Shown one piece after another: positions 45,009 through 55,255 of a stretch of DNA of 64,000 bases. Location: positions 159,278 to 223,277 of the forward strand of contig JAESPD010000001.1 of assembly GCA_016756855.1 (NCBI GenBank), given 5' to 3'. The number at the start of each line of letters is the position of its first letter. Position 1 is the first letter of the stretch. Both the position numbers and the translations under genes were made by a program. This stretch comes from a gamma proteobacterium endosymbiont of Lamellibrachia anaximandri (GTDB lineage Bacteria > Pseudomonadota > Gammaproteobacteria > Chromatiales > Chromatiaceae). The notes below the pieces were generated by a model, which was given only the letters and a program-made list of their open reading frames with translations, made no database searches and was not told where the DNA came from.

Positions 45009-45542
45009 ATGGCCATTCTCGACATACTCCGCTTCCCCGATCCCCGACTGCGCAATAAGGCCAAGCCCGTGCCGGAAGTGGATGACTCCGTCCGCCGCCT
45101 GGTGGATGACATGTTTGAAACCATGTATGAAGCCCCGGGAATCGGTTTGGCGGCCACCCAGGTCAATGCGGCAAAACGGGTGGTGGTGATCGACATCTCG
45201 GAAGAGAAGAATGAGCCGCTCTGTCTGATCAACCCGGAAATAGTGGCGCGTGAAGGGGAGGAAAAGATGGAAGAGGGTTGCCTCTCGGTGCCTGGTATCT
45301 ACGAACCGGTCACTCGCGCCTCCTGGGTGCACGTCAGGGCCTTGAACCGCGACGGCGAAGCCTTCGAGATGGATGCGGATGATCTGTTGGCGGTCTGCAT
45401 TCAGCACGAGATAGATCATCTGGAAGGCAAGCTGTTTGTCGATTACCTCTCCAGTCTCAAGCGTCAGCGCATCCGCAAACGGCTTGAGAAGGAGAGCCGC
45501 CAAAAGGCGGTGGATGTAGACGGTTCGCATCAGGTGATCTGA
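45009..45542 (+). CDS. def: Peptide deformylase
   Basis: 177 residues from the ATG at 45009; the frame extends nine codons further upstream without homology. The three metal/active-site motifs are intact: [18 protein letters not shown] (Cys ligand) and QHEIDHLEG (two His ligands and catalytic Glu). Removes the formyl group from nascent proteins. First gene of the def-fmt-rsmB unit; divergent from the LysM gene with a 272-base gap. Confidence 0.97.
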   Translation: MAILDILRFPDPRLRNKAKPVPEVDDSVRRLVDDMFETMYEAPGIGLAATQVNAAKRVVVIDISEEKNEPLCLINPEIVAREGEEKMEEGCLSVPGIYEPVTRASWVHVRALNRDGEAFEMDADDLLAVCIQHEIDHLEGKLFVDYLSSLKRQRIRKRLEKESRQKAVDVDGSHQVI

Positions 45543-45651
45543 ACTTCTGCCCGTTGGGTCAGATAATACTCGTTCGCCATCATCCCGACTGCTGAGACGC
45601 TGTTCTCAAAGTGGCCGGTTGTCTGGCGACAGGAGAAAATTCAGGAACAAA

Positions 45652-46593
45652 ATGATGACAGATAGGTTGAAGATCATTTTTGCAGGCACCCCGGAGTTTG
45701 CAGCCGAGGCGCTGCAGGCATTGTTGCAGACCGAGCACCAGGTCGTGGCAGTCTACACTCAGCCCGATCGGCCGGCGGGGCGCGGGCGCAAGCTGATGGC
45801 AAGCCCGGTAAAACAACTGGCCCTTGAACATGGGATCGAGGTGCGCCAGCCCAAGAGTCTCAAGGGCGAAACAGAGCAGGCTGAACTGGCTGCTCTGCAA
45901 GCGGATCTGATGGTCGTGGTGGCCTATGGCCTGCTGTTACCCCAGGCGGTGCTGGATGCGCCACGACTCGGTTGTATCAACATCCACGCCTCCCTGCTGC
46001 CGCGCTGGCGGGGTGCGGCACCGATTCAGCGCGCTATTTTGGCTGGCGACAGCGAGTCGGGGGTCACCATCATGCAGATGGAGGCTGGACTCGACACAGG
46101 GCCCATGCTGCATATCCTGCGTTGTCCGATTACGGAGAGAGATATTGGCGGAACCTTGCACGACCGGCTGGCAGGTTTGGGCGCGGAAGCGCTGCTTGCG
46201 GTGCTGCCTGGACTTGCCGACGGGAGTGTTGCGGCAGAACCTCAGGATGACAGCCAGTCGAACTATGCAAAAAAACTCGACAAGCAGGAGGCGCGCATCG
46301 ACTGGAAGCAGTCCGGGAGAGAGATCGATCGGCAGGTGCGGGCCTTCAATCCCTGGCCGGTTGCCCAAGCCGACTTCAACGGCAAGGTGATGCGGATCTG
46401 GGAGTGCGAGCCTCTGGATGGTGATACCCAGGCTGAGCCGGGAACCATCGTCGCCAGTGGGCGGGAGGGTTTCGATGTCGCCACAGGGAAGGGCCTACTA
46501 CGTATTAAAAAACTTCAGATGCCGGGCAAGCGAGCCATGAATGCAGCTGACTTTCTCAATGCGCATCAGGTGGATGGCGTGGTGTTGGGCTAA
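45652..46593 (+). CDS. fmt: Methionyl-tRNA formyltransferase
   Basis: 313 residues from the ATG at 45652 (CAGGA upstream; a second ATG follows directly). Formyltransferase core: IIFAGTPEFAAEALQALL, VVAYGLLLPQAVLDAP and the active-site block INIHASLLPRWRGAAPIQRAILAGD, then a C-terminal OB-fold tRNA-binding domain (VRAFNPWPVAQADFNGKVMRI). Formylates initiator tRNA; functional partner of Def upstream. Confidence 0.97.
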   Translation: MMTDRLKIIFAGTPEFAAEALQALLQTEHQVVAVYTQPDRPAGRGRKLMASPVKQLALEHGIEVRQPKSLKGETEQAELAALQADLMVVVAYGLLLPQAVLDAPRLGCINIHASLLPRWRGAAPIQRAILAGDSESGVTIMQMEAGLDTGPMLHILRCPITERDIGGTLHDRLAGLGAEALLAVLPGLADGSVAAEPQDDSQSNYAKKLDKQEARIDWKQSGREIDRQVRAFNPWPVAQADFNGKVMRIWECEPLDGDTQAEPGTIVASGREGFDVATGKGLLRIKKLQMPGKRAMNAADFLNAHQVDGVVLG

Positions 46594-46595
46594 GA

Positions 46596-47906
46596 ATGGC
46601 AAAAAAACACGATTCACGGGCGGTCGCCGCCAGAATCCTCAAGGAGGTGCTGGGGGGGCACTCCCTGTCGGAGGCAAGCGCACGCCTGCTGCCGCAACTG
46701 GAGGATGCCAAGGATCGGGGCCTGGCCCAGGAGCTCTGCTATGGGGTGATGCGCTGGCATCCTCAATTCGAAGCGCTGACCCGGCAGTTATTGAAGAAAC
46801 CTCTGAAACCGAAGGATCTCGACATTCAGGCACTGCTTTTCATCGGCCTCTACCAGTTGCTCTATCCGCGTGTGGCGGATCATGCGGCGGTGCATGAGAG
46901 TGCCGGTGCAGCGGAACGCCTGGGCAAGCGCTGGGCCGTAGGCCTGGTCAACGGTGTGCTGCGGGCTTTTCAGCGGCAACAAGAGACGTTGCTGTCAAAG
47001 GTCGATGCTGATCCCGCAGTGCGTTACCGCATGCCGGCGTGGTTGCTGCAGCGTATTCAACAGCGCTGGCCGCAGAACTGGCAGGAGGCCGTTGAGGCCC
47101 TCAACAGTCGGCCGCCCATGAGCCTGCGGGTTAATCAGCAGCTTGGTAGCCGTAGCGACTATCTGCAGAGACTTGCGAATAGCGGGATCGGGGCTCAGAT
47201 TATCGCAGCCACCCGCTCAGGAATTGTGCTTGATCAGCCGCTCGATGTGGGCAGTTTGCCCGGTTTCGACGATGGCCTGGTTTCGGTGCAGGATGGCGGT
47301 GCCCAGTTGGCGGCGGAACTGCTGGATCCCAAACCCGGAGAGATGGTGCTCGATGCCTGCTCCGCACCCGGCGGCAAGAGCGGTCATCTGCTCGAATTGG
47401 CGCAGGGGTTGCATCTGACTGCTCTCGATGTGGATGGGCGACGTCTGCTGAGGGTGCAGGAAAATCTTGAGCGGCTGGGACTCTCCGCCACCCTGGCCGA
47501 GGGTGACGCGGCGGCGCCGTGCGGAGACTGGTCAGCGCAGAGCTACGACCGAATCCTGCTCGATGTGCCCTGTTCCGCCACCGGCGTCATTCGCCGTCAT
47601 CCCGATATCAAGTTTCTGCGCCGGGAGGAGGATATTGCGCCATTGGTAGAGTTGCAGCGGTCTATCCTGACGGCTATCTGGCCACTGCTCAAACCGGGCG
47701 GGCGTCTGCTCTATGCGACCTGCTCGATCCTGCCGGAGGAGAATGAGCAGCAGGTTGCCGTTTTTCTGGCGGCAGAGGGGAGCGCCAGAGAGTGGGGGAT
47801 TGATGCGTCATGGGGTGAAGCCTGTGCCTCGGGGCGCCAGATCAGACCGGGCGACGCCTCCATGGATGGTTTCTACTACGCCTGTCTGGAGAAGAGGGAG
47901 AAATGA
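46596..47906 (+). CDS. rsmB: 16S rRNA m5C967 methyltransferase
   Basis: 436 residues, starting 2 bases after fmt. N-terminal NusB-like helical domain (RAVAARILKEVLGGHSLSEA, RGLAQELCYGVMRW), then the SAM-binding methyltransferase: VLDACSAPGGKSGHLLELAQ, DRILLDVPCSATGVIRRHPDIKFLRR and the catalytic Cys in LLYATCSILPEENEQQV. Classic fmu/sun neighbour of fmt. The stop overlaps the ATG of the next gene (ATGA). Confidence 0.97.
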   Translation: MAKKHDSRAVAARILKEVLGGHSLSEASARLLPQLEDAKDRGLAQELCYGVMRWHPQFEALTRQLLKKPLKPKDLDIQALLFIGLYQLLYPRVADHAAVHESAGAAERLGKRWAVGLVNGVLRAFQRQQETLLSKVDADPAVRYRMPAWLLQRIQQRWPQNWQEAVEALNSRPPMSLRVNQQLGSRSDYLQRLANSGIGAQIIAATRSGIVLDQPLDVGSLPGFDDGLVSVQDGGAQLAAELLDPKPGEMVLDACSAPGGKSGHLLELAQGLHLTALDVDGRRLLRVQENLERLGLSATLAEGDAAAPCGDWSAQSYDRILLDVPCSATGVIRRHPDIKFLRREEDIAPLVELQRSILTAIWPLLKPGGRLLYATCSILPEENEQQVAVFLAAEGSAREWGIDASWGEACASGRQIRPGDASMDGFYYACLEKREK

Positions 47907-48454
47907 GCGGAGCACGCCGTCTCTTGCTTCTCCTCCTGCTTACTTTGGGGGCATCAGCCTGGTCTGCCGACTTTACGGTCAAGGAGGTACAGATCGAGTT
48001 GCAGGATCAGCATTACCAGTTGAGTGCCCACATCGATTATCAATTGAGCGAGCAGGCGCTGGAGGCGCTGAGTAACGGGGTGCCCTTGACGCTGGAGGTG
48101 CATCTCATCGTAGAGAAGACCTGGCACAGGTTTTGGGAGCCACTGCCCTATGAAGGTTATCTGCGCTACCAGATCCGTTTTTTGGCGTTGACCGGACTCT
48201 ACCGGGTGATGGATCTGCAGAGTGGTGAGGAGCAGAGTTTCGTCACCCGTGAAGCGGCACTGCGGGCGCTGGGGGAGATCGATGAGCTGGTGCTGGTGGC
48301 GCAGGCAGAGTTGATATACGGTGAACGCTATCAGCTGCGGCTGCGGGCAGGGTTGGATATCGAATCCTTGCCGCTGCCGCTGCGCCCACTGGCCTATCTC
48401 GGCATAGGCTGGAAACTGACAACCGGGTGGATCCAATGGCCTCTACAACCCTGA
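47903..48454 (+). CDS. DUF4390 secreted protein
   Basis: 183 residues. Signal peptide (RLLLLLLLTLGASAWSAD) and a beta-rich domain: FTVKEVQIELQDQHYQLSAHIDYQLSEQALEALSNGVPLTLEVHLIVEK, RYQIRFLALTGLYRV and a C-terminal LPLPLRPLAYLGIGWKLTTGW. This matches DUF4390, which lies between rsmB and ntrY in many gammaproteobacteria. Function unknown. Its last bases overlap the ntrY start region. Confidence 0.9.
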   Translation: MSGARRLLLLLLLTLGASAWSADFTVKEVQIELQDQHYQLSAHIDYQLSEQALEALSNGVPLTLEVHLIVEKTWHRFWEPLPYEGYLRYQIRFLALTGLYRVMDLQSGEEQSFVTREAALRALGEIDELVLVAQAELIYGERYQLRLRAGLDIESLPLPLRPLAYLGIGWKLTTGWIQWPLQP

Positions 48455-50607
48455 AATCCATGCGTATGGGCGGCCTGTCAGTGGCGCTGCTGCTGACGCT
48501 GCTGTTGACGTCGCTGCATCTGATGAGCAGTGCGGTACAGAATTCCGCTGAACTGAGCCGCTATTTCGTGCCTCTGCTGGTGGTCTCCATCACCGGCATG
48601 TTCATCCTGCTCGGACTGATTATCTACAACAGCATCCGCCTGATAAGACAGTATGCGCGGCAGCGGCCGGGATCCCGCCTGATCCTGCGCATGGTGGTGC
48701 TGTTCAGCGTGATCTCACTGGCCCCTGTCGGAGTGGTCTACTACTACTCTTTTGGTTTTCTACAGGCGGGCATCGACAGCTGGTTCGATGTGGATATCGA
48801 CCGGGCGATGGAGGATGCCCGCGAGTTGGGCCAGTCCGCGTTGGGCCTGAATCAGCGGCTGCTGCTCAAATACACCGAGCAGTTGTTGAGCAGCATCGAT
48901 GACCAGTCGGAGTCGGCTCTCTCCCTGGCGATTGCCGAGCTGCGGCAGCAGTCAGGGGCAGTGGAGCTGGCGCTCACCGATCCGGGTGGACAGATCATCG
49001 CCTACGCCAATGTGGACCCGACTGTGCTTGCGCCGGGTGTCCCTGACAGTGAGATCCGCCAGCAGTTGCGTACGGGTAATGATTATGTGGGTTTGGAGCA
49101 TGGTAAGGATGATCTGATGATTCGGGTGGCGGTGCGGGATCCGTTGAGCCGGCCATTTATCCTGCAGGGACTCTATCCGACGTCCAGTCGCATCAGTGGG
49201 CTTTCGGAGAAACTGGAGTTGGCCTATAACCGGTACAAGGAGCTGGGGTTCCTGCGTCAGTCGCTGAAGTGGAACTTCTCTCTGACCCTGTCGCTGGTGC
49301 TGCTGTTCGGTGTTTTGTCAGCTATCTGGGCCGCCTTCTTCACCGCGCGTCGCATGGTGGCGCCTATCGCTAATATTGCGGCGGGAACCCGGGCGGTAGC
49401 GGAAGGTGACTATGATCGTCAGCTGCCGGTGCCGCGCCGGGCGGACGAGCTGGCCTTTCTGGTTGCCTCGTTCAATGCCATGACCCGGCGCATCGCCCAG
49501 GCCAGGGATCAGGCGGATCGCAGTCAGCGCGAGGTGGAGGGGCAGCGTGCCTACCTGGAAACCGTGCTAGGCAGCCTCTCTTCCGGTGTGCTGACCTTTG
49601 ATGCTACGCGTAATCTACAGACGGCCAACCCGGCTGCGGGAAAGATCCTTGGGCGCGATCTTGGTAGCCTGATTGGGGAGCAGTTGCAGGAGTTGGCACT
49701 GGGATCCCCTGTACTGCGCCAGTTTGTGGAGATCTTGCAGACACCGCTATTGAATCCGAACGAAGAGTGGAAGGGAGAGGTGACGCTCTTCGGCGGTGAG
49801 GGGAGAAAGGTATTGATCTGCAGGAGCACACCCTTTGCGCAGCCCAATGGGCGCAACGGGCATATCATCCTGTTTGATGATGTTACCGCCCTGATCCGCG
49901 CCCAGCGGGATGCGGCCTGGGGTGAAGTGGCGCGTCGCCTCGCCCATGAGATCAAGAACCCGTTGACGCCGATCCAGCTCTCGGCGGAACGCCTGCGGCA
50001 CAAATATCTCCATACCATGCCGGAGCAGGATGCCAGGGTACTGGATCGTGCAACCCACACCATCGTGCAGCAGGTGGAGGCGATGAAAGAGATGGTCAAT
50101 GATTTCTCTGAATATGCGCGCCCCCCCCAGATGCAGGCCAAACCCTTGCAGGCCGATAGGCTGATCAGCGAGGTGGTGGACCTCTACAGGGGGGTCGATA
50201 AGGAGGTCTGTCTTGATGTTTCTATGCAGGCTGGCACCACTCAGGTTGAAGCGGATTCCCTGCGGCTGCGCCAGGTGGTGCATAATCTGGTGAAAAATGC
50301 TCAAGAGGCGGTTGCCAGCCAGGGCAACGGCTGCGTGTCGGTTTCCACTCAGGTCATTGAGCGGGCCGACCATGCCTTTTTTGAGATGCGGGTGCAGGAT
50401 AACGGTCCCGGTTTCAGTGAAGAGATGCTGCAACATCTGTTTGAACCCTATGTAACCTCAAAACCAAAGGGTACAGGTTTGGGGCTGGCGATCGTAAAGA
50501 AGATTGTGGAAGAGCATGGCGGTATCATCTGGGCCGAGAACTGTTCAGACGGCGCCTGTCTGACCCTACAGCTGCCCGTGCTATGTGGTACGGAGGAAGA
50601 AGAATAA
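48436..50607 (+). CDS. ntrY: NtrY-type sensor histidine kinase
   Basis: 723 residues from the ATG at 48436 (a GTG at 48427 is possible). Membrane helices near 12-32, 43-65, 80-100 and 281-301 flank a periplasmic sensing part. HAMP follows (ARRMVAPIANIAAGTRAVAEGDYDRQLPVP), then a PAS domain (LETVLGSLSSGVLTFDATRNLQTANPAAGKILG). HisKA has phospho-acceptor His504 in RRLAHEIKNPLTPIQLS. The HATPase_c has VVHNLVKNAQEAV, VQDNGPGFSEE and GTGLGLAIVKKIVEEHGG. All kinase motifs are intact. Signals to NtrX, whose ATG shares a base with its stop. Confidence 0.93.
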   Translation: MASTTLKSMRMGGLSVALLLTLLLTSLHLMSSAVQNSAELSRYFVPLLVVSITGMFILLGLIIYNSIRLIRQYARQRPGSRLILRMVVLFSVISLAPVGVVYYYSFGFLQAGIDSWFDVDIDRAMEDARELGQSALGLNQRLLLKYTEQLLSSIDDQSESALSLAIAELRQQSGAVELALTDPGGQIIAYANVDPTVLAPGVPDSEIRQQLRTGNDYVGLEHGKDDLMIRVAVRDPLSRPFILQGLYPTSSRISGLSEKLELAYNRYKELGFLRQSLKWNFSLTLSLVLLFGVLSAIWAAFFTARRMVAPIANIAAGTRAVAEGDYDRQLPVPRRADELAFLVASFNAMTRRIAQARDQADRSQREVEGQRAYLETVLGSLSSGVLTFDATRNLQTANPAAGKILGRDLGSLIGEQLQELALGSPVLRQFVEILQTPLLNPNEEWKGEVTLFGGEGRKVLICRSTPFAQPNGRNGHIILFDDVTALIRAQRDAAWGEVARRLAHEIKNPLTPIQLSAERLRHKYLHTMPEQDARVLDRATHTIVQQVEAMKEMVNDFSEYARPPQMQAKPLQADRLISEVVDLYRGVDKEVCLDVSMQAGTTQVEADSLRLRQVVHNLVKNAQEAVASQGNGCVSVSTQVIERADHAFFEMRVQDNGPGFSEEMLQHLFEPYVTSKPKGTGLGLAIVKKIVEEHGGIIWAENCSDGACLTLQLPVLCGTEEEE

Positions 50608-51968
50608 TGAGTGCATCCCATATCCTGGTGGTGGATGACGAGCCGGATATCCGCAATCTCGTCAAAGAGATCCTGGAGGATGAAGGTCACGAGGTGGTGG
50701 TCGCAGAGAACGGAGCAACTGCCCGTCAGGCCCTGCGGGATCGTCGCCCAGACCTTGTGCTGCTCGACATCTGGATGCCGGACGTGGACGGCATCACCCT
50801 GCTGAAAGAGTGGGGTGAGGACGAGGGCCTGCCCTGCCCGATTATTATGATGTCGGGTCATGGAACGGTGGAGACGGCGGTGGAGGCAACCCGTCTTGGG
50901 GCCTACGATTTTCTGGAGAAACCCCTCTCCCTTGCCAAGCTGCTGTTGACGGTGGAGCGCTCCCTCGAGGCCGAGCAGCTGAAGCAGGAGAATGTGGGAC
51001 TGCGCCGCCACTCCATGCCGGTACATGAGCCGACCGGCAAGAGCCCGATGATGCAGCGTCTGAAGGAGCAGGTGAAGCGGATCGCTCAGCACGACACCTG
51101 GGTGCTGATCACCGGTGAACCCGGCAGCGGCAGGGAGACCCTGGCCCGCTATCTCCATATGCAGAGTGTGCGCCGGGACCGTCCTTTTGTCGATGTGGCG
51201 GTGAGTTCCATCGCCAGCGAAAATTCTGCCAGGGAGTTGTTCGGCAGCGAGGAGGGGGGGCGTATCCACTATGGTCGTCTGGAGCAGGCTGCAGGTGGCA
51301 CGCTGTTTCTCGACGAGGTGGCGGATATGGATCTGGAGGCGCAGTCCCAGCTGTTGGGCGCGCTGGATACCGGCGCCTTTCTGCGGGTGGGTGGTACTGA
51401 TCCCGTGAGCATCGATGTGCGCATCATCGCCGCAACCCATAAAAACCTCGAAGAGTCGGTGCAGAGCGGGGATTTTCGGGAAGACCTGTTCTATCATCTG
51501 AACGTAGTGCCCCTGCGTGTGCCCCCCCTGCGGGAGCACCCGGAAGATGTGCCTGACTTGCTTAACTTCTACGTCGATCATTTTGTCGCACATGAAAAGC
51601 TGCCCTACCGGCGTTTCAATGTGGGGGCTCAGAATTTTCTGCGCAACCACCCTTGGTACGGCAATGTACGAGAGCTTAAAAATCTGGTGCAGCGACTGCT
51701 GATTCTCGGTGCGGGAGACGAGGTCTCGCAGGATGAAGTCGAGGCGGCGCTGGGAGCGCCGGAACTCAGAAGCGGCGATGGCGACGTGGTCTCCTTCGAT
51801 CTGCCGTTGAGGCAGGCCAGGGAGCAGTTTGAAAAGGCCTATCTGGAATACCAGTTGCAGAAGCACGAAGGCAATATTTCCCGCATGGCAAAGGATGTGG
51901 GGATGGAGCGCACCCATCTCTATCGTAAGTTGCGTTCACTGGAAATCGAGATAAAGGATCGGCGCTAA
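50607..51968 (+). CDS. ntrX: NtrX-like response regulator with degenerate AAA+ domain
   Basis: 453 residues from the ATG at 50607, with GGAGGAAGA upstream. Receiver domain at 1-120 ([12 protein letters not shown], phospho-acceptor in [20 protein letters not shown]). AAA+ domain at about 140-370: Walker A reads GEPGSGRE, with Arg instead of the catalytic Lys. The segment [20 protein letters not shown] lacks the GAFTGA loop needed to contact sigma-54. Walker B region [10 protein letters not shown] is intact. C-terminal Fis-type HTH ([26 protein letters not shown]). It therefore probably acts as a DNA-binding regulator without remodelling sigma-54 polymerase. Coupled to ntrY and followed by trkA. 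Confidence 0.92.
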   Translation: MSASHILVVDDEPDIRNLVKEILEDEGHEVVVAENGATARQALRDRRPDLVLLDIWMPDVDGITLLKEWGEDEGLPCPIIMMSGHGTVETAVEATRLGAYDFLEKPLSLAKLLLTVERSLEAEQLKQENVGLRRHSMPVHEPTGKSPMMQRLKEQVKRIAQHDTWVLITGEPGSGRETLARYLHMQSVRRDRPFVDVAVSSIASENSARELFGSEEGGRIHYGRLEQAAGGTLFLDEVADMDLEAQSQLLGALDTGAFLRVGGTDPVSIDVRIIAATHKNLEESVQSGDFREDLFYHLNVVPLRVPPLREHPEDVPDLLNFYVDHFVAHEKLPYRRFNVGAQNFLRNHPWYGNVRELKNLVQRLLILGAGDEVSQDEVEAALGAPELRSGDGDVVSFDLPLRQAREQFEKAYLEYQLQKHEGNISRMAKDVGMERTHLYRKLRSLEIEIKDRR

Positions 51969-51994
51969 CCTTTTTCACTGTTGGAATCAAAATA

Positions 51995-53368
51995 ATGAAA
52001 ATCATCATCCTTGGTGCCGGACAGGTGGGGCGTTCAGTTGCCAATGCCCTGGTGCATGAGGACAACGACATTACGGTGGTGGATCAGAATAACGACCTGC
52101 TGCTGGAGTTGCAGGACCGGCTGGATCTTGGCATTGTGCAGGGTCATGCCGGGCAGCCGGAAGTATTGCGTCGTGCCGGGGCTGAGGATGCCGATATGAT
52201 CCTGGCGGTGACCAACAGTGATGAGACAAATATGGTTGCCTGCCAGGTTGCCTACACCCTGTTCCACACTCCCATGAAGATCGCCAGGGTCCGGTCGCAG
52301 GCTTATCTCGACTATCCTGAGATCTTTGCCCATGAGGCCTTTCCGGTTGATGAGCTGATCAGTCCAGAGCAGCTGGTCACAGAATATATTCTGCGCCTGG
52401 TGGAGTACCCCGGCGCCCTGCAGGTGCTCGATTTCGCGAGGGGACGCGTTCGCCTGGTGGCGGTCAAGGCCTACTATGGAGGCCCTTTGGTCGGGCATAA
52501 GCTGTGCACTCTCTATGAGCATATCCCGAACACTGATGCCCGTGTGGCGGCGATCTACCGGGAAGGTGAGGTCATACAGCCGTTGGGCGATACGGTGATC
52601 GAAGCGGATGACGAGGTTTTTTTCATCGCCGCCACAGAGAATATTCGTGCGGTGATGAGTGAGTTGCGCAAGCAGGAGAAGCGATACAAACGGCTGATCT
52701 TCGCTGGTGCCGGAAATATCGGCAGGCGGCTGGCACAGTCCCTGGAGTCGAAATACCGGGTAAAACTCATCGACTCCGACCTGGATCGGGCGCGGGAGAT
52801 CGCGGAGCGCCTCGACAAGACAATCGTACTGCACGGCGATGCGGCGGACGAGGATCTGCTGCTGGAGGAGAACATTGAGAATACCGATGTTTTCTGCGCC
52901 GTCACCAACGACGATGAGGCCAATATCCTTTCGGCGATGCTGGCCAAGCGGCTCGGCGCCGGCAAGGTGATGGCGCTGATCAATCGGGCAGCCTATGTGG
53001 ATCTGGTGCAGAGTGGTCCCATCGATATCGCCATCTCACCGGAACTGGCCACAATCGGCAGTCTCCTGACCCATGTGCGGCGGGGTGATGTTGTGGTAGT
53101 ACACTCCCTGCGGAGGGGCGCTGCCGAGGCTATAGAGGCGGTGGCGCACGGTGACCGGGGTTCCTCCAAGGTGGTGGGGCGCACTATCGATGAGATCAAA
53201 TTGCCCAAAGGGGCCAGCATCGGCGCAGTGGTGCGGGGCGAAGAAGTGCTGATCGCCCACCACGACACCACCATCGAGAGCGGTGACCACGTGATCCTCT
53301 TTCTGGTTGATAAGCGGCAAATCAGGGATGTGGAGAAGCTGTTCCAGGTTGGGGTTACTTTTCTTTAG
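51995..53368 (+). CDS. trkA: Trk potassium uptake system NAD-binding subunit
   Basis: 457 residues. Two RCK halves, each with a Rossmann GxGxx[29 protein letters not shown] at the start and [27 protein letters not shown] at about 235. Each is followed by a TrkA-C domain (for example [44 protein letters not shown]). Binds NAD(H) and gates TrkH. 26 bases after ntrX. The 132-base gap to trkH holds TTAACCTTT-type short tandem repeats. Confidence 0.96.
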   Translation: MKIIILGAGQVGRSVANALVHEDNDITVVDQNNDLLLELQDRLDLGIVQGHAGQPEVLRRAGAEDADMILAVTNSDETNMVACQVAYTLFHTPMKIARVRSQAYLDYPEIFAHEAFPVDELISPEQLVTEYILRLVEYPGALQVLDFARGRVRLVAVKAYYGGPLVGHKLCTLYEHIPNTDARVAAIYREGEVIQPLGDTVIEADDEVFFIAATENIRAVMSELRKQEKRYKRLIFAGAGNIGRRLAQSLESKYRVKLIDSDLDRAREIAERLDKTIVLHGDAADEDLLLEENIENTDVFCAVTNDDEANILSAMLAKRLGAGKVMALINRAAYVDLVQSGPIDIAISPELATIGSLLTHVRRGDVVVVHSLRRGAAEAIEAVAHGDRGSSKVVGRTIDEIKLPKGASIGAVVRGEEVLIAHHDTTIESGDHVILFLVDKRQIRDVEKLFQVGVTFL

Positions 53369-53500
53369 AGAAAAGGTTAATGGTAAAAGGTCAAAGGACA
53401 AAAACAGTGGAGATTTTTTTAAAGCCCGGTGACAAGCATCCTGTTCAGAGGCTTGCTCAAGGCGGTTTTCCTTTAACCTTTAACCTTTAACCTATTCGTT

Positions 53501-54952
53501 ATGCATTTCTCCGTCGTCCAACGCATTCTCGGTGTCCTGCTCATGCTCTTTAGCCTGGCCATGCTACCGCCGATGCTGGCGTCGCTCTGGTTTGGAGATG
53601 GAGAGCTGATTGGCTTCACCGATGGCTTTATCCTGACCTTGGGACTGGGGTTGGCAATTTGGGCGCCGGTACGCAGTCGGCATCAGGAGTTGCGGGTCAG
53701 GGACGGTTTCCTGGTGGCGGTGATGTTCTGGACCGTATTGGGTTTGACTGGTGCCTTGCCGTTTATGCTTTCAGAAAGCGCGGACATGACGATAACCGAT
53801 GCGATATTTGAGTCGGTCTCCGGGCTTACCACTACTGGGGCAACGGTGATCATCGGGATCGATTATCTGCCTCCGTCGATCCTCTATTACCGGCAGCAAC
53901 TGCAGTGGCTTGGCGGCATGGGTATCATCGTCCTGGCGGTGGCAGTATTGCCGATGCTGGGTATTGGCGGCATGCAGCTCTATCGCGCGGAGACGCCGGG
54001 GCCGATGAAGGATAGTAAGCTGACGCCACGCATCACCGAGACGGCAAAGGCGCTCTGGTATATCTATCTTGGACTCACGGTCAGTTGTGCCCTGGCCTAT
54101 TGGGGGGCAGGCATGACGCCTTTTGATGCGCTGGGTCATGCTTTTTCGACAGTGGCGATTGGCGGTTTTTCAACCCATGACGCAAGCATAGGGTATTTTG
54201 ACAGTACCCTGATAGAGATGATTGCAGTCGTTTTCATGGTGCTCTCCGGGGTTAATTTTGCCCTCCATTTTCTCGTCGTTCGGCGCAGGTCGCTGGGTAT
54301 CTATCTGGGGGATTCCGAATTCCGACTCTATATCGCAACGCTTGGAGTAGTCACCCTGATGGTGGTAGTTGCACTCTATGGCATGGGTATCTACTCCGAC
54401 TGGAGTGAAGCGTTTACCCAGGGGCTGTTTCAGGCGGTCTCCATCGGCACGACCACCGGATTTACCACAACTGACTACTCTCTCTGGCCCGGCGTGATTT
54501 CGATTCTGCTGCTCTTTACCAGCTTTATTGGCGGCTGTGCCGGCTCCACTGGCGGGGGTATCAAGGTGATTCGCTTTCTGCTGCTGATCAAGCAGGGGAT
54601 GCGAGAGATCAATCGCCTGATCCATCCCAGTGCCCAGATTCCCATCCGGGTCGGAGACAAGACCATCCCCAGGCGGGTTGTTGAGGCGGTGTGGGGCTTT
54701 TTCGCCCTCTATGTGGCCAGCTTTACCGTCATGTACATGGCATTGGCATTCACCGGGTTGGATCTGATGACCGCCTTCTCTGCGGTGGGGGCGAGTATCA
54801 ATAACCTGGGTCCGGGACTTGCCGGTGTCGGCGCCAACTATGCGAGTCTAAATGACACGGCAAAACTGATCCTCTGCTTCGCAATGCTTCTTGGACGGCT
54901 GGAGATTTTTACTCTGCTGGTGCTGTTGACCCCCGCCTTCTGGCGCAAATAG
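53501..54952 (+). CDS. trkH: Trk potassium uptake channel
   Basis: 483 residues, with the four pore-loop membrane repeats of the TrkH/KtrB family. Selectivity-filter glycines appear in SGLTTTGATVI, STVAIGGFSTHDAS, VSIGTTTGFTTTDYS and SAVGASINNLGPGL. GGCAGSTGGGIKVIR follows the third repeat. Inner-membrane K+ importer acting with TrkA. Last gene of the def-to-trkH block. Confidence 0.95.
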   Translation: MHFSVVQRILGVLLMLFSLAMLPPMLASLWFGDGELIGFTDGFILTLGLGLAIWAPVRSRHQELRVRDGFLVAVMFWTVLGLTGALPFMLSESADMTITDAIFESVSGLTTTGATVIIGIDYLPPSILYYRQQLQWLGGMGIIVLAVAVLPMLGIGGMQLYRAETPGPMKDSKLTPRITETAKALWYIYLGLTVSCALAYWGAGMTPFDALGHAFSTVAIGGFSTHDASIGYFDSTLIEMIAVVFMVLSGVNFALHFLVVRRRSLGIYLGDSEFRLYIATLGVVTLMVVVALYGMGIYSDWSEAFTQGLFQAVSIGTTTGFTTTDYSLWPGVISILLLFTSFIGGCAGSTGGGIKVIRFLLLIKQGMREINRLIHPSAQIPIRVGDKTIPRRVVEAVWGFFALYVASFTVMYMALAFTGLDLMTAFSAVGASINNLGPGLAGVGANYASLNDTAKLILCFAMLLGRLEIFTLLVLLTPAFWRK

Positions 54953-55114
54953 CGTGGGTTAAAACCGTTTTAGGGGGTTTGGCTCTTGTTCTGCGACCCA
55001 GGATGTTGCTGGTATTTATTTCCAGTAAAAACAAATGGTTGAGGTTTTTGTGAGCCGATGAAGACTATTTTTTCATCAGTTTTGAACTATCTTTGAAGAT
55101 ACCGGTCTTATTTT

Positions 55115-55238
55115 ACAAGTCGCGACGACTGATAGGGCTGCTTCCCTCCCTTGGCGGCCCGCCCTTCCCGGTGACCCCATCCGGGAAGATCGACCCCGGA
55201 CACCTTTCCCCTTTAGGTGCTCGGGGTCTTCTTTTTTT
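55115..55238 (+). ncRNA. Candidate small RNA beside engB (positional analogue of Spot 42 / ErsA)
   Basis: No open frame. A C-rich single-stranded stretch (CTTCCCTCCC at 55141) precedes a perfect 8-bp hairpin CTTCCCGG (55164-55171), loop TGACCCCAT, CCGGGAAG (55181-55188). A strong terminator hairpin with T-run ends it at 55238. C-rich loops are typical of sRNAs that mask Shine-Dalgarno sites. In E. coli Spot 42 and in Pseudomonas ErsA lie next to yihA/engB; engB is immediately downstream here on the opposite strand. The 5' end is a guess and no clear promoter was seen. 54953-55114 otherwise shows nothing. Confidence 0.5.
55191..55238 (+). terminator. Intrinsic terminator
   Basis: CGACCCCG-GA-CACCT, loop TTCCCCTTT, AGGTG-CT-CGGGGTC, then TTCTTTTTTT. 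Strong two-part stem. It ends the candidate small RNA and possibly trkH read-through, just before the convergent engB stop. Confidence 0.85.
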
Positions 55239-55255
55239 GCCCTGTTGATTTCCTG

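Noticed and set aside
50448..51917. Minus-strand open frame (489 residues)
   Set aside because: Antisense to ntrX and the end of ntrY; no recognisable domain.
53369..53500. Short tandem TTAACCTTT repeats before trkH as a regulatory array
   Set aside because: Only a few short imperfect copies; no hairpin or known site, so left without a call.
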